Assembly (NCBI RefSeq): GCF_025024155.1 | Contig: NW_026251709.1 | Span: 744,001 to 808,000, forward strand | Direction of reading: 5' to 3' | Length of the DNA stretch: 64,000 bases | Origin: Gamsiella multidivaricata | Lineage: Eukaryota > Mortierellomycota > Mortierellomycetes > Mortierellales > Mortierellaceae | Part shown: positions 1 through 10,442 of the stretch, one piece after another | How positions within the stretch are numbered: position 1 is the first letter of the stretch | Layout: each line of letters opens with the position of its first letter | Translations under genes and position numbers: made by a program | The notes under the pieces: generated by a model | Told to the model about the DNA's origin: nothing | Databases searched by the model: none | Seen by the model: only the letters and a program-made list of their open reading frames with translations

Positions 1-887
1 CTGTCCATTCCCACGGCGACCTTGCTCCACTCACTCTCTCCTACGTATGCCTCCATTGGTCCTGCAGGCGAAGCGAGCAGAGAAGAGGCCCTTCTGATCC
101 TATCGTCACTTCCTACTTCGACCCAGCATACACCAGCATACACCCTCCACGCATCTGCTCACAGACAAATAACTCGCACTAATCTGCCGAGCCCAACCTC
201 ACTTGTTTAATTTCGATCGGTTGTCGGTGCGCTCCCCCGTTCTCTCCTGTCTACTTAGGCAAGCCTCTCTTGTACTCACCACTCTCTCTCTTTGACCGAT
301 TGAGTAAATGAATGAGTGAAAAAGGATTAAAGAAACTTTTGGAGTGTCTTTGGACACGTAAAATAAAAAAGGGACCATTCCTTCAGTATTCGCTCATCAT
401 TTCCCACGAACAGGGGAACCTCTCCATTTTTTCTGATCCCTGGCCTGGCGCAAAAAAAGAAAAAAAAAAAAAAAAAAAAGAGGCGCCAAAGAAGAACCTG
501 CCCCAGAGTACAACTGCCGACCTCGGTATTCCTCTCGATCGAGAGTAGGACCCAGTCCCCAACAATAGCGTGACAGCAAGGATCGCAGACAACCGTGCCC
601 TGGAACAGGGGATAAAATCGAAAGGGGCCGACAAGTTCAAGGAGGAGGAGGACAGGTCCGCGGACCCATTGACAGAAAAATAAAATAAAATAAGGAGCAC
701 AGCGCGAAGGGGTCTGAGAGTGAGGAACCAAAGGCAGTGGAGCCATTGGAGGATCTACCGACCAAGGGTCCGATGACCGAGGCACTCTGTTCGAAAGCGA
801 GTGCCTATCACTGATCACTTCCTCCATTCTGATATACAGCTACAGTGCTCAATCGATGCATTGCATTGCAATCCTCTACTACTGCTC

Positions 888-922
<35 letters not shown>

Positions 923-997
923 GGTCTTGTGCTTTACACAATAAAATAAAGTAAAGAACGGGCATGAAGCCAATTTGGCAAAGAATGGATGACTTAC
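1..997. other. No gene resolved; simple-sequence runs
   Basis: I looked here for the remaining exons of the cold-shock gene that starts at 1112 on the minus strand and found none I could support. The stretch holds an A-rich run near 460-480 and a CTG/CAG run at about 890-921. Long open frames on both strands are low-complexity and lack family motifs. Confidence 0.4.
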
Positions 998-1112
998 TCT
1001 CGTCCACAGGGTTGGCTTCAGTACTCTCTGAAGGGATAATGAAACCAAATCCCTTTTGGCTGTTGAAGAACTTGACTCTTCCGGATCTGCGGGCAGCGAC
1101 GGGGGCAGACAT
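998..1112 (-). CDS. Cold-shock domain protein, first exon only
   Basis: The exon starts at an ATG at 1112 and encodes 38 residues. They contain GRVKFFNSQKGFGFI, the RNP1-bearing beta strands of the cold-shock (Y-box type) nucleic-acid-binding domain. A clean GTAAGT donor follows the base at 998 and leaves phase 1. Family knowledge says the second half of the domain, with a VFVH-type RNP2 strand, should come next on the minus strand. I could not find it between here and base 1, so either the intron is long or the gene is truncated. Cold-shock domain proteins bind single-stranded RNA or DNA and influence translation and mRNA stability. The exon call is good; the full gene structure is unknown. 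Confidence 0.6.
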
Positions 1113-1894
1113 TTTTTTTTTTTCTTTCTTTTTGATTACAGGGAAGGACCAGCAAAAAAAAAAAAAAATGAAAAATGAAAAAGACAGAGAAATGAAAGAA
1201 AACGTACAGTCAAAAAAAAAGAAAAAAAAAAAAAGAGCAGATAAAAGTGGATACTGTTGTAAGGACTTTTTTACTAACTGATGCAAAGTACAATGCAAGT
1301 TAATGGATAAACGAACAGAAAGAGCGATACAAGATAGCAATTAAAACAGCAAAAGGAGCACTGACGACTGAACCACTGACTGGACTGACTGACTGACTGA
1401 CTGATTGACTGACTGACTGAGAGACTGATTCACTGACAGGACTGACTGACTGATGGACGACTGACAAAACGGAAACAGATTTCAACAGAATGGAGAAACA
1501 ACAAAAAGAAGAGAGGAATGAAGAAAAAAGAAGGACGAACAGGCCAGCCAGAAGGCAGGCGTATGCATGCACGCTACTACATTTCGACAGGGGGAGAGTA
1601 CAGAACAATTCAAGCTCAAATACGTCACAGAACGCATCTTTGCAGGAAAGTACTGCATCTGAACTATGAGAGTGTTACTTGCTGACACACATTTATCTTA
1701 CATGGTCTATTGTCCCTTGGCGCCAGGCGTTTCCATCCCTTCCATGGGTGAGGCTGCTCGCTTGCGTCCGCCAGTCCATCCTTGCCCTTATCCTCGCCCC
1801 GCTCTGCTACCGCTGTTGCTGCTACCACTACTGCTTTCCCCGACTTCTGTGTGTGGTCTCGTATCTTGCATCCAATGGTCGTTCCTGTCCTTAC
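1113..1894. repeat. Poly-A/T runs and GACT microsatellite
   Basis: No gene is supported here. The interval has T and A homopolymers at about 1111-1240 and an imperfect GACT/ACTG microsatellite at about 1375-1465. It probably includes the promoter of the cold-shock gene on the minus strand. Confidence 0.5.
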
Positions 1895-2445
1895 CTACTG
1901 GCTGAAGATAGAGCGGTCGCTGTTGATGGAGTAAACGGCTGCTGCCATAATATCGCGGCGCATGAAAGCGCCACAGGCTGAGCAGTATAGCCTGCATATC
2001 TCGACCTGTCCGACAAACTTCTCGCACGTCGGGCACTTCTTCGAAGTAGCCTAGGGACCTGGCCTAGAGGACATCAAGACAAAGTCAATAAAAGCATAAA
2101 GCGATTTTATATAACTTGGATCTTCAAGTGATAGTGCTCTTACCTTCTGAACAATGTACGACTGAAAGGACTCGTGCAAAGAGGAAGGTCGAAAACTCGC
2201 CCAGACCAACCCCAATCACAACCTTGTTGGCTTCCTCTCTCCAACTTGAGTCTGTCCTCCGCGTCCCTGGCCCTTCTTGCATCCCACTTATGCTTCTTGA
2301 ACCGGTTGTTGCCGTTGTAGAACTCATTCAGTTATCTCCAGCTCCGTAAAGTAGCTCGCAAAGCCGGCTCCCTCACCGCGCAGTGGCAGCAGCCTAGTCT
2401 CAATGTTGCTGATGGATTCTATTCCATCGCCTGGTACAATGTTGT
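1895..2445 (-). pseudogene. Fanzor (TnpB-like nuclease) C-terminal remnant
   Basis: Read on the minus strand, three adjoining frames give the ordered C-terminal landmarks of a Fanzor-type RuvC nuclease. They are a segment with LPLRGEGAGFASYF, then FYNGNNRFKKHKWD, then the RuvC stretch VVIGVGLGEF, then ARSLGY, then a zinc ribbon with KKCPTCEKF and RLYCSACGAFMRRDI, ending at a TAG at 1895. The frame changes at least three times. One change lies in a T4 run just after GLGEF. The residues expected between ARSLGY and the first CxxC (a VVGxNEYY-like block at the other locus in this window) are missing. A GTAAGA donor and a TAG acceptor still bracket the usual last intron. The RuvC I region and the whole N-terminus are absent. 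It sits 220 bp beyond the stop codon of the carrier gene on the same strand. The RuvC/zinc-ribbon match to the locus at 41.6-43.4 kb is what I see; nuclease ancestry follows from the family. Confidence 0.7.
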
Positions 2446-2665
2446 TGTTTTTTTTGCTCTTCCATCCATATTCTGTGCTTGACACAGGCCCTCATTTTCC
2501 ATGGTAATCTACACGAGCGAGGAATATGGTGCTTTATTTCGAGGAATGGCAGTGAGGGAGGGAAGAGTGAGAGATAAAAATGTGGGGCTTCTATGTATAT
2601 GCTGTCCTTCCCAGACAGCCTCTATCCGATTGTGTGTTGGTTGTGCTGGATTGACAAAGGCACCT

Positions 2666-4888
2666 TTAGACGGTCTCCAGCAGGACGTGCTTGCGGATCA
2701 GGGTCGATACGGTATCAAAGACAACCAGCAGGATACCTATTTTTCGCCAATGCAGAAATCCATTCGAACGCGTCAGATACACACGCACATGCGCACTTTT
2801 TTTTTTTTTTTTTTTTTTTTACAAAAAAAAGCATGATGCCCTTTGGATCTTACCACCGCCCGGACCCAAACGAAGAACCTTCGGTACGAATCCCTTGTAC
2901 AAAGCGCGGAATCTGCAGTGGAAGTGGGAGAAGACGAAAGAATGAGCGAATGAGGGAGGGAAACATCTAGCAATAAACAATGTCGTATTGACAACAAAAC
3001 CAACGCTGGCGGTTCTTACCCTTCCTCGCGGTAGACCATGGCGACACCGGGCAATGTCCAGTTGTACTTGAGCACTGTTCCCTTGGCCTGGTTCTGGATA
3101 CGGGTCTTGACGACATCGAAGGGAGTGTTGAGCATGGTGGCAAAAGTACCACCAACAGCACCAGCAACAAAGTTACGAGCCAGGTTTCCGTTGGGAGTCT
3201 GTAATACATGGCAGCGACAAGAACACAGGTCTTAGAATCACTTCGCTGTCAACGTTGCCGTCTAATAGTCCTGCCTCTATACAAAGAAATCGTTACCTCG
3301 GCCTCAGGGATGGCATTCTTGACTCCCTGGATGCACCCAAAGTATCCACCGTTCCACATGGCGTGGCGCCAGAGAGTGGCCTCCAAGCCGTTGAATAATG
3401 CCAGGGGACCCTCATGTTTGACGATCTTGGACAAGGCATCCAACGATCCGTTGTATTTGCCGGCCTAGTCGCAATATTAATAAAAAAAAAAGGTGCGATG
3501 GACCGTCAATACACCACCACAAGGAATCAGCTGCTTCATCTTTGGCCCTCTCTCCTAGATATTCTCTTTTTTTTTTTTTCATGCGGCCCTTACATTGCCC
3601 TTGTCCTGGAGACGAATCTTGACCAATTCGAAGGGAACGACGAGGAAGGCCTGAAAATAGGAAGTAGATTGGGTTTGCAGTGTCAGCTTTGGATTCCGTT
3701 GTCATAAAAAAAACCTCCGCGAGTTGTTCCTCCTTTCGATTCATGAACAAACGAGAGAAAAGGCGAGCTCGTTTCGTTTACCTCAGTGATACCGGCGCTG
3801 ACACCGGTCAAGATGGCGAGACCCTGCTTATTGATATCGCTGCCGAGAATGTTCCTGTACAGAATCGTGTACTGCTCATTCGCTGCAAATTTGGTTGCAC
3901 GCTTGGGTGCCTCGACCATGATGGGAGGGATGATACCACGATAGAGCGTGCCGAACCTGGATTTCGTTTTACCACATGGAAATGTGAAATCGTATGGGCC
4001 AAGAAGATATGAAAAAAAAGCGTTAATCCAAAATATTGCTCTCATAAAATCTCAGTCTAGATCGTGCTTCGTGCTCGGATCTGCAATCCATGCATTGACT
4101 CTTGGCTGCTGCATTCACAACAGTGCGTTCAAAGCGATAATGGACCCCAAGAAAACTAAATAATAATAATCGAAACACATGGTCATACAACAAACAACCC
4201 AGACCACTACAAGGTGCACATCTTCATATTCATTACCCTTCATTCTTGATAATCTTTTTGAAGCAGTCGCCGATCGAGCTGTATCCATCAGCTCCTCCGG
4301 TTCCGACCTGAAGCTGGAAGCGGGTCTTGACGACTATTTTTTTTTTTTAGTTCCCACAGGAATTCAAGATAATCAGCAAAACAAACGTATGGGGGTAGAT
4401 AACGCCACCAACAAATTCGATTGCGAATAGAAAAAGGCACTTACCATCAAGAGGATACATGGTCAAGATTTCAGACACACCAGCCACAGCTCCGGCCAAG
4501 AACTGCCACTGGAAGGGCAGGGCTATATTGGAGGGTCGGGGAGGGTCAAGGAGGAATGTCAGATTCAGAACTCGACTTTGTGATTCCCATCAAGATCAAA
4601 ACGACCTCAAATGATTTGTGTAAATCAAATTGATTTGATATATGATACGATCCTGCAGAGATCCAAAGTCATCCAGCGTGAGGCATCCTTCGCCCATGTT
4701 CGTCCGCAGTCGACAATGCTTTCAGGAGCAAATCCTTCTACAGTTCCTGTAGACCCAACTGCTGATCAAATATGATCAAATATCCCTGAAGATTTGGTTC
4801 CTCATTGCAAAACGCCCGTTCGTTGTCGAGATGCCAAACTGACAGATTTCTTACGCTTTTGTGCCTGTTTTTCCTTGATTGCGGACAT
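2666..4888 (-). CDS. odc1: Mitochondrial 2-oxodicarboxylate carrier
   Basis: This mitochondrial carrier family (SLC25) protein of 305 residues is encoded by nine exons: 4888-4855, 4522-4445, 4333-4237, 3956-3782, 3650-3594, 3464-3297, 3198-3020, 2912-2854 and 2736-2666. All introns are GT-AG and the frame sum is exact. Three carrier signatures are visible: YPLDVVKTRFQLQ near residue 35, a VPFELVKIRLQD block and a TPFDVVKTRIQ block. The segment PIMVEAPKRATKFAANEQY and the motif WRHAMWNGGYFG are typical of the yeast Odc1/2 and human SLC25A21 branch, which exchanges 2-oxoadipate and 2-oxoglutarate across the inner mitochondrial membrane for lysine metabolism. No cleavable presequence is seen, as is usual. 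The assignment to the ODC branch is strong; substrate details are from the family. Confidence 0.93.
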
Positions 4889-5600
4889 TATGGATATGGG
4901 GGTATGTGGAAGTGGGAGGGTGGAGTGGGGAGGTGCTGGAGTGGATGTAAAGCGAGAGAAAGAAAGGAGAAAAAAAAAAAGAAAAGAAAGAAAAGCAAGA
5001 AGAGATAGAGCCAAATATGAAAATCGGATAATACTGCGATGATAGTAAAAAAAATGACTCCCTCTTTCCCCACATTATCCTCCAATCACAATCTGTCCTT
5101 TAAAGTACACCTCGTGTCAAAAGCCTGTACCTGGACCGAGCCTGGCTGCTGGTCCCCTCGTATACTTCCGTGTTACCCCGCAAGGAAAATAAAGTCTCCA
5201 GGCCTTCCACTTGCACATGTGCGCTTTCTGCAGAGCTGTCTGTGGCAATGCATTCCTCAGCAGAGTAGCTGCTGTGGTCAGTCTCATTTCCACTTTTCAC
5301 TTTTGCAATCCATCCCAAAAGTTACCAAGGACCCATTTTTCGGGGAAAGTCGCTTCAGCTACTCACAGGTTGCACCCACCCTGCATGTTCATTTCCCCAC
5401 GGTGCATTAGATCCACTTTTTTCATTTCAAAGTTGTCTTATCCTGGAGTTCATTTGTCTCTTTTTTTTTACTTGCAAGATCACGTCTGAGCTTGCAAATG
5501 TGGCATCAATTCCAAATACACAGACAGCCTTCGCACGTTCGCTTTATTTTATTTTATTTTTTGGACGCAAGGAGTGAACGCTACAAAGCACAATAGTCTT
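4889..5600. other. Carrier promoter and ARL2 3' flank
   Basis: No coding exon is supported. The stretch holds the upstream region of the carrier gene and the 3' flank of the ARL2 gene on the same strand. A purine-rich run on the plus strand lies at about 4955-5010. Confidence 0.5.
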
Positions 5601-6589
5601 TCAGTCAAGCAGATAGATCCTTGACCCAATATCGCCAACGATCCAATCCATACCCTTGAGCAGATGTGCACCCGTCTTGGCACTGCAGGCGAGGATCGCC
5701 CAATGATGTGTCTGGATATCGTCGAGTGCCAATGCCTATTTTTATTTTATTTTTTGGAGAATGAATATGAATCACGCGTTGAGTCTTTGCCATCAAAAAA
5801 AAAAAAAAAAAAAAAAACCTCCTAGAAAGAAATCAGACCATGGTCAATGTTGGTGGCAAAAAAGCACGTAACACAACTTACCTCGCGAATTTGATCGTCG
5901 GTCAATGCGCCAGGAAGATCTTGCTTGTTTGCAAAGACCAACAACGAGGCACCCGACAAGCGCTAAGAGACCAAAACCATGAAAAAAAAAGAACGAACGA
6001 ACGAACGAACGAACGAACGTAGGGGTTAAGGACTGTTGGTCAGATCAACTGCTTCTTACAAAGAAAGAGCCAATAGCACAAGGGACCATGAGTCGCTTCA
6101 CTTACTTCCTCCTGGAGCAACTCATGCAGCTCCTTCTTGCAGTCGTCCAGTCGAAGTCTGTCTGCGGAATCAACGACCCAGACCAGCCCGTCTGTCTGCT
6201 CAAAGTAGTTGCGCCAGTAGGAGCGGATCGACTTTTGTCCACCAACGTCCCAAATGTTCATTTTGAACCTGTGAAGCAGCAAAGTGAATGTTAAAGTCAG
6301 CAATGTGGGGAAGAACGAGTGGCGTTAATTGGCTCCACATGGTGCGCGCTTGGGAAGATCAGTTGAAGTATCCAATTGGTCAATTGGCGTCAATTGACCA
6401 CAGCTGTGCTTACCCTTTGTGTTCCAATGTCTTGATGTTGAAGCCCAGTGTGGGCGAGATCGTGTCGATGTCCTCGCCATTGATACGTTTGAGGATAGTG
6501 GTCTTGCCTGCATTGTCGAGTCCGAGCATAAGCAGCCGAATCTCCTTCTCCTTTTGGCGGTTCTTTTTAAGAATAGTCAGGAGACCCAT
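5601..6589 (-). CDS. arl2: ADP-ribosylation factor-like GTPase ARL2
   Basis: Four exons (6589-6414, 6268-6106, 5962-5882, 5735-5601) encode 184 residues, the normal ARL2 length. All G motifs are present: GLDNAGKTT (P-loop), the switch I region [13 protein letters not shown], the switch II motif [22 protein letters not shown], and a CSAKTG motif. The RSYWRNYFE sequence and the MGLLTILKK start separate ARL2 (yeast Cin4, S. pombe Alp41) from ARF and other ARLs. The family binds tubulin cofactor D and controls alpha/beta-tubulin folding, so microtubule function is the expected role. Gly2 is present, although ARL2 is usually poorly myristoylated. The third intron contains a long A run. I see nothing unusual in the protein. 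Confidence 0.95.
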
Positions 6590-7154
6590 CGTGCTTGCTT
6601 GTTGTAGGGGTGATACAGTTCCGTGAGAGGATTTTATTTTTATTTATTTTTTTTACAGAGAGGAGCGTATACGGGAATGAGGTTGAATGAGTTGGGGGTG
6701 CACCAAGTGCTGGATGGTGGAGATGATCTTTTCAAAAGGCGAGCGAGTGCAAGTGATGCAAGCGATGGGATGCACAGAACGTGGTGCCTTTTCTATATGA
6801 GCCGTGTGACTGTAAGCTCTCTGTGGAAATCCCTTCAAATCTGCCGCGCTTCGCCCCGAGGGAGATTTGCGCGGTTGCTCTCACTGGATCATGGACCTAC
6901 ATATTGTACGTCCATGTCAAATATCTATGGAGACACACCTTGTTTACTACGCGTTCAATCAAATCTGTGGCCCTGTAATGGTTCTCGAAAAAGTCGCAGT
7001 TGACCCTCTCTTCCCACGACTACAGGTCTGACATAAATGAACAAGGATAGTGGTGGTGCGACAAAATGCCTTTATTCTCTGAAGTATGATACAATACGTG
7101 GTGGTAGAAATGTTGCTTTCTCAAGATTGGATACGCATGTTTGGTTTGCTCTTA
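6590..7154. other. Intergenic, no gene seen
   Basis: This is the upstream region of ARL2 and the 3' flank of NF-YB, both on the minus strand. I see no convincing exon or RNA gene. Confidence 0.5.
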
Positions 7155-7824
7155 CTACTGGTGCTGAATGGACTGGTAGTCATTGCTGTCTTGGTAGTAT
7201 CCCGCATTAACGTCCTGTTGCTGGAAAAGCGTCTGCTCATCCAACTTGACATCCTCCTCCCCGTCCTTGTCCTTCCCACCCGTTGCAGCTTGCCGTTCGA
7301 TCTTGGTGGTCTATAGTTTTAGCGAATGAAAAAAAGAGGGTTTAGTTAAGCTGTTGTCTTGATGATACATTTGCATGCATTACTGAGCATAGAAGGTTCA
7401 TACCTCTCTGTACTTTGCCAAGTAGATCTTAAGCGCCTCTGCATAGTTTTCGAAACCGAGAGACTGCATTGCCCAAAGGATATCCTCACCATTGATCGTT
7501 TTGCGCTTCTCGAGCTGGCATCGATCGCTTGCTATTCCATAGGATGTATTTTTTTTTTTTTTTTTTTTTCACCAAGCACTGCGTTAGTCTAATTGGTCTC
7601 ATTTCTTGCTTTGGCAAAACACTGCTATCGCCCATACCTTCACTTGTGATAAAGGAAATGAACTCTGAGACGCATTCCTGAACTGTCTCCTTGGCCTCCT
7701 TTGCGATTTTAGCATTGTCAGGTAGGGCCTTCTTCATGATACGGGCGACGTTCGCGATCGGCAAAAAGCGATCCTGCTCCTTGAAGTCGTCCAGCTCATC
7801 GCCCGACTGGTGTTGCTCTGACAT
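7155..7824 (-). CDS. hap3: CCAAT-binding factor subunit NF-YB / HAP3
   Basis: Three exons (7824-7638, 7531-7404, 7310-7155) encode 156 residues. The histone-fold core is complete: [37 protein letters not shown], then the exon junction at ITSEASDRC, then [19 protein letters not shown] and a YLAKYRE end. This is the canonical NF-YB/HAP3 order: DNA-contacting N-segment, alpha 1, alpha 2, alpha 3. The protein pairs with NF-YC and then NF-YA/HAP2 to bind CCAAT boxes and activate transcription, in fungi often of respiratory genes. The C-terminal 50 residues are Gln/Asp-rich and family-variable. The second exon is preceded by a long T run that forms the polypyrimidine tract. The neighbouring gene at 8182 is divergent and shares a 357-bp promoter region. 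Confidence 0.95.
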
Positions 7825-8181
7825 GGCTGGTTTCCAGTTGTGGAGTTCCGCTTTTGTGTCGTCCCTGTGTTAGTTCCGGTAGTGGCGTTCTGCTCAAGTG
7901 CGGTTGAAGAAGAGAGAGGGAGGAGAGATGTTTCGTCTGTCCTGTTACAGCTACGAAGCGATGACCCACTTGACCCTCCCAACGGTTTCGGTCAGTCTTG
8001 GAGGTCAAGAGTCCACTTTACCCTTAATAAAAGGGAGTGACATCTGCTCCCGTCCACCCCTCATAAAATGTTTATTCGTTCGACTGTGCGCTGTTTCCGC
8101 TCCCTCTCCTTTCCGAACCCCTTTCTGCACACTCCTCAGAGTTGATCATTTAAACAGGGAAGACCCGATCACTTTAAACTC
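7825..8181. promoter_or_regulatory. Shared divergent promoter region
   Basis: This 357-bp interval separates the minus-strand NF-YB start (7824) from the plus-strand CENP-B-like start (8182), so it must contain both promoters or 5' leaders. I could not assign individual elements with confidence. Confidence 0.5.
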
Positions 8182-9899
8182 ATGCCGTCGCGGAGACCTC
8201 AACCTCAACCCCAACCTCAACCGCACGCCGGTGTCAACCCACAGCAGCAACCGCAGACCATCGCCACCCTGACGCCCGCCGTCGTGCAGGCCGCTGCTCT
8301 GTCTCTGCAGCAGCAGCAGCAACAACAACAGCAGCAGCAGCAACAACAACAGCAGCAGCAGCAGCAACATGTTCAACAGCCGCAGGACCACCATACCGGC
8401 ACGGCTTCCAACTCCAGCTCCGGCTCGAGCCCAAAACTCGAACCCGTTGCTTCAACCTCCTCTAAATCCACGGGCTCCCGCACACCCTCTGTCCATGTCG
8501 GCCGCAACGTCACCCTCACGAACGCCCACCGCAAACAGATCTGTGAGAAACGCCGCCAGAACCCGGATATGACCCTCAACGCCCTTGGCGACTGGGCCTT
8601 CCAAGAATTTGCTCTCCAACGCAAGCCCGCCATGGGCACTCTCTCCCGGATCCTCAAGGCCCAGAACCGATATAGCCATATGACAGATTCGGAACTGCAG
8701 AGTCAACGGCGACGGGCAGTTTTGTGTACAGAGCTCGATGATGCCCTCGTGGCATGGATCCATGAGAACCAGGAACGACACGTCCATATCTCATACAAGA
8801 TGATTATTGAGAAGGCCAAGGAGTTGGCGGCGTATATCAAGACCATGCCAGGAAAGAGCGACGCGGAAATGCCGAGTTTCTCGAATGGTTGGGTATCTGG
8901 ATTTACAAAGAGGCATATGTTTGTAGGGACGGCATTGAATGCTCCAGGAGTGACTCCAGCATCGTCTTCCCCAGCAGCGGCAGCGGCAGCAGCGGCAGCA
9001 GCGGTGTCGTCATCGTCGGCAATAGCAGGAGGGTCGTTAGTGTCCCTAGATTCGGCGGTTCCAGCTGACCTGCCATTCTCGACAAATGAGCAGCTTGTTC
9101 AGCGGGCCATTGAGGTTGGAATCGCACGGGCGAGGGAACTGGAATTGCAAGAAAGCATGGATATGGACTATGATATGATCGACAATGGTGTTGATGATTC
9201 CATGGTAACCGCATCGATGGAGGATATCGTATCAGACATGCAGACGGATCTGCATCACCAAGTCGTCCATGCCGTCGTCTCCTCTGCGTCAACTTCAACA
9301 GCACCAGCATCTGTACCTACGCATGCACCGGCATCGGCGCAAGCACCTGTGCCAGTACCGGTATCGGTTCCGGTGGTACTACCATCTGCAACACTGGAGC
9401 CACCAACGAGGAAACAACGGGGCAGGAAGCCTCGTACACCGCAACAGCATCAAGTTCATCCCGCGACACCAACTGTCATACAGGTATTTTATTGAGCAGT
9501 GCTTTTTTTGTCATCTCTACGTTCTCAGTCTTTGTCTTATCTAATATTTTCACATTTATTCTCATAACCTAGCAGCAACAGCAGCAACAACAACAACAAC
9601 ACCAAGTACTTCTACATGCAGCAACAACCACGAGCGGAACAAGCGCGGGAGATTCCATAGCTGTGGTTGCACCGCCAGTCATCACCACCACAACGACCAC
9701 AACAGCATCTTCTTCTACCATGCGACCAACGCCTACATCAAGTGAAGCTCTGGCAGCGGTACGGATCGTCATCGACTCTTTGAACGTCAATATCCCAGCG
9801 GAGGTGGATCTGTTACGGCCGCTCTTTGATATGGAACGGAGGCTGCAGGACGAAATCCATGCAGCCGAGCGGCAGACGCCATTCAACTGGGTCAAGTGA
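8182..9899 (+). CDS. CENP-B/ABP1-like helix-turn-helix DNA-binding protein
   Basis: Two exons (8182-9483 and 9573-9899) encode 542 residues. A GTATTT donor and a CCTAG acceptor remove an 89-bp intron in phase 0. After a polyQ N-terminus comes a CENP-B-N-like helix-turn-helix (VTLTNAHRKQICEKRRQNPD ... GTLSRILK), then a Tc5-type second HTH (CTELDDALVAWIHENQERH ... FSNGWVSGFTKRHMF). These two domains define CENP-B, S. pombe Abp1/Cbh and pogo-type transposases. The DDE catalytic domain of pogo elements is absent and is replaced by Ala/Ser/Pro/Thr-rich low-complexity sequence and a second polyQ tract spanning the exon junction. The protein ends in a helical segment. A nuclear DNA-binding role derived from a transposase is inferred; the specific target is unknown. 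Confidence 0.85.
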
Positions 9900-10442
9900 A
9901 CGAAAGCGCGGGCACGACAATATACTCAGCACTGCTTCTCTAGTTATATCCTTCTCGAATAAAATTGGATGAGTTTTTATTTTTTGTCACCCAGTCCGAG
10001 AAATAAAATAAAATAAAAAAAGACTCTTGTGAGATTCAGTGCACCGAAGAAGTGCCGATTGTGCATTTGAGTCCTCTCGATTTTCTCGCCCTATCTTCCC
10101 TCCCATATCATCAATTTTCGGCCTTCAAAAAAAAAAAGTCGAGGAGGGTGACCGCGACGCGCTCCCAAAATGATGACATCCAGACACCAGACTCTGTGTA
10201 GATATCGCGGTTACGAAAAAATAGCTCTGCAGTGGAGGCGGAGTGGGGATGGAGGAGGGGCGTCAGTAAGAAAGTGAAGACTCTGACGCCCTGCATGCCA
10301 TATTTCTGGAAAAGGACTACGTGCGTGTCATAAAGGAACAAATCATAAGCTAAAAAAGCTGAAGATGATCGTAATTCACCTCGAGTCGGCAGGAGCTGTT
10401 TCGCTCCCCGCGGTCGCTCGCTTGCTTGTGGGTCAATAGACT
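9900..10442. other. Intergenic, no gene seen
   Basis: This is the 3' flank of the CENP-B-like gene with A-rich runs near 10005-10020 and 10126-10136. No exon is supported. Confidence 0.45.

Noticed and set aside
1..30. Minus-strand VEQGRRGNGQ as last cold-shock exon
   Set aside because: A stop lies just upstream in that frame and no acceptor fits; too short to support.
2116..2349. Plus-strand frame over the Fanzor remnant
   Set aside because: It is the antisense of the remnant and has no ATG context or domain.
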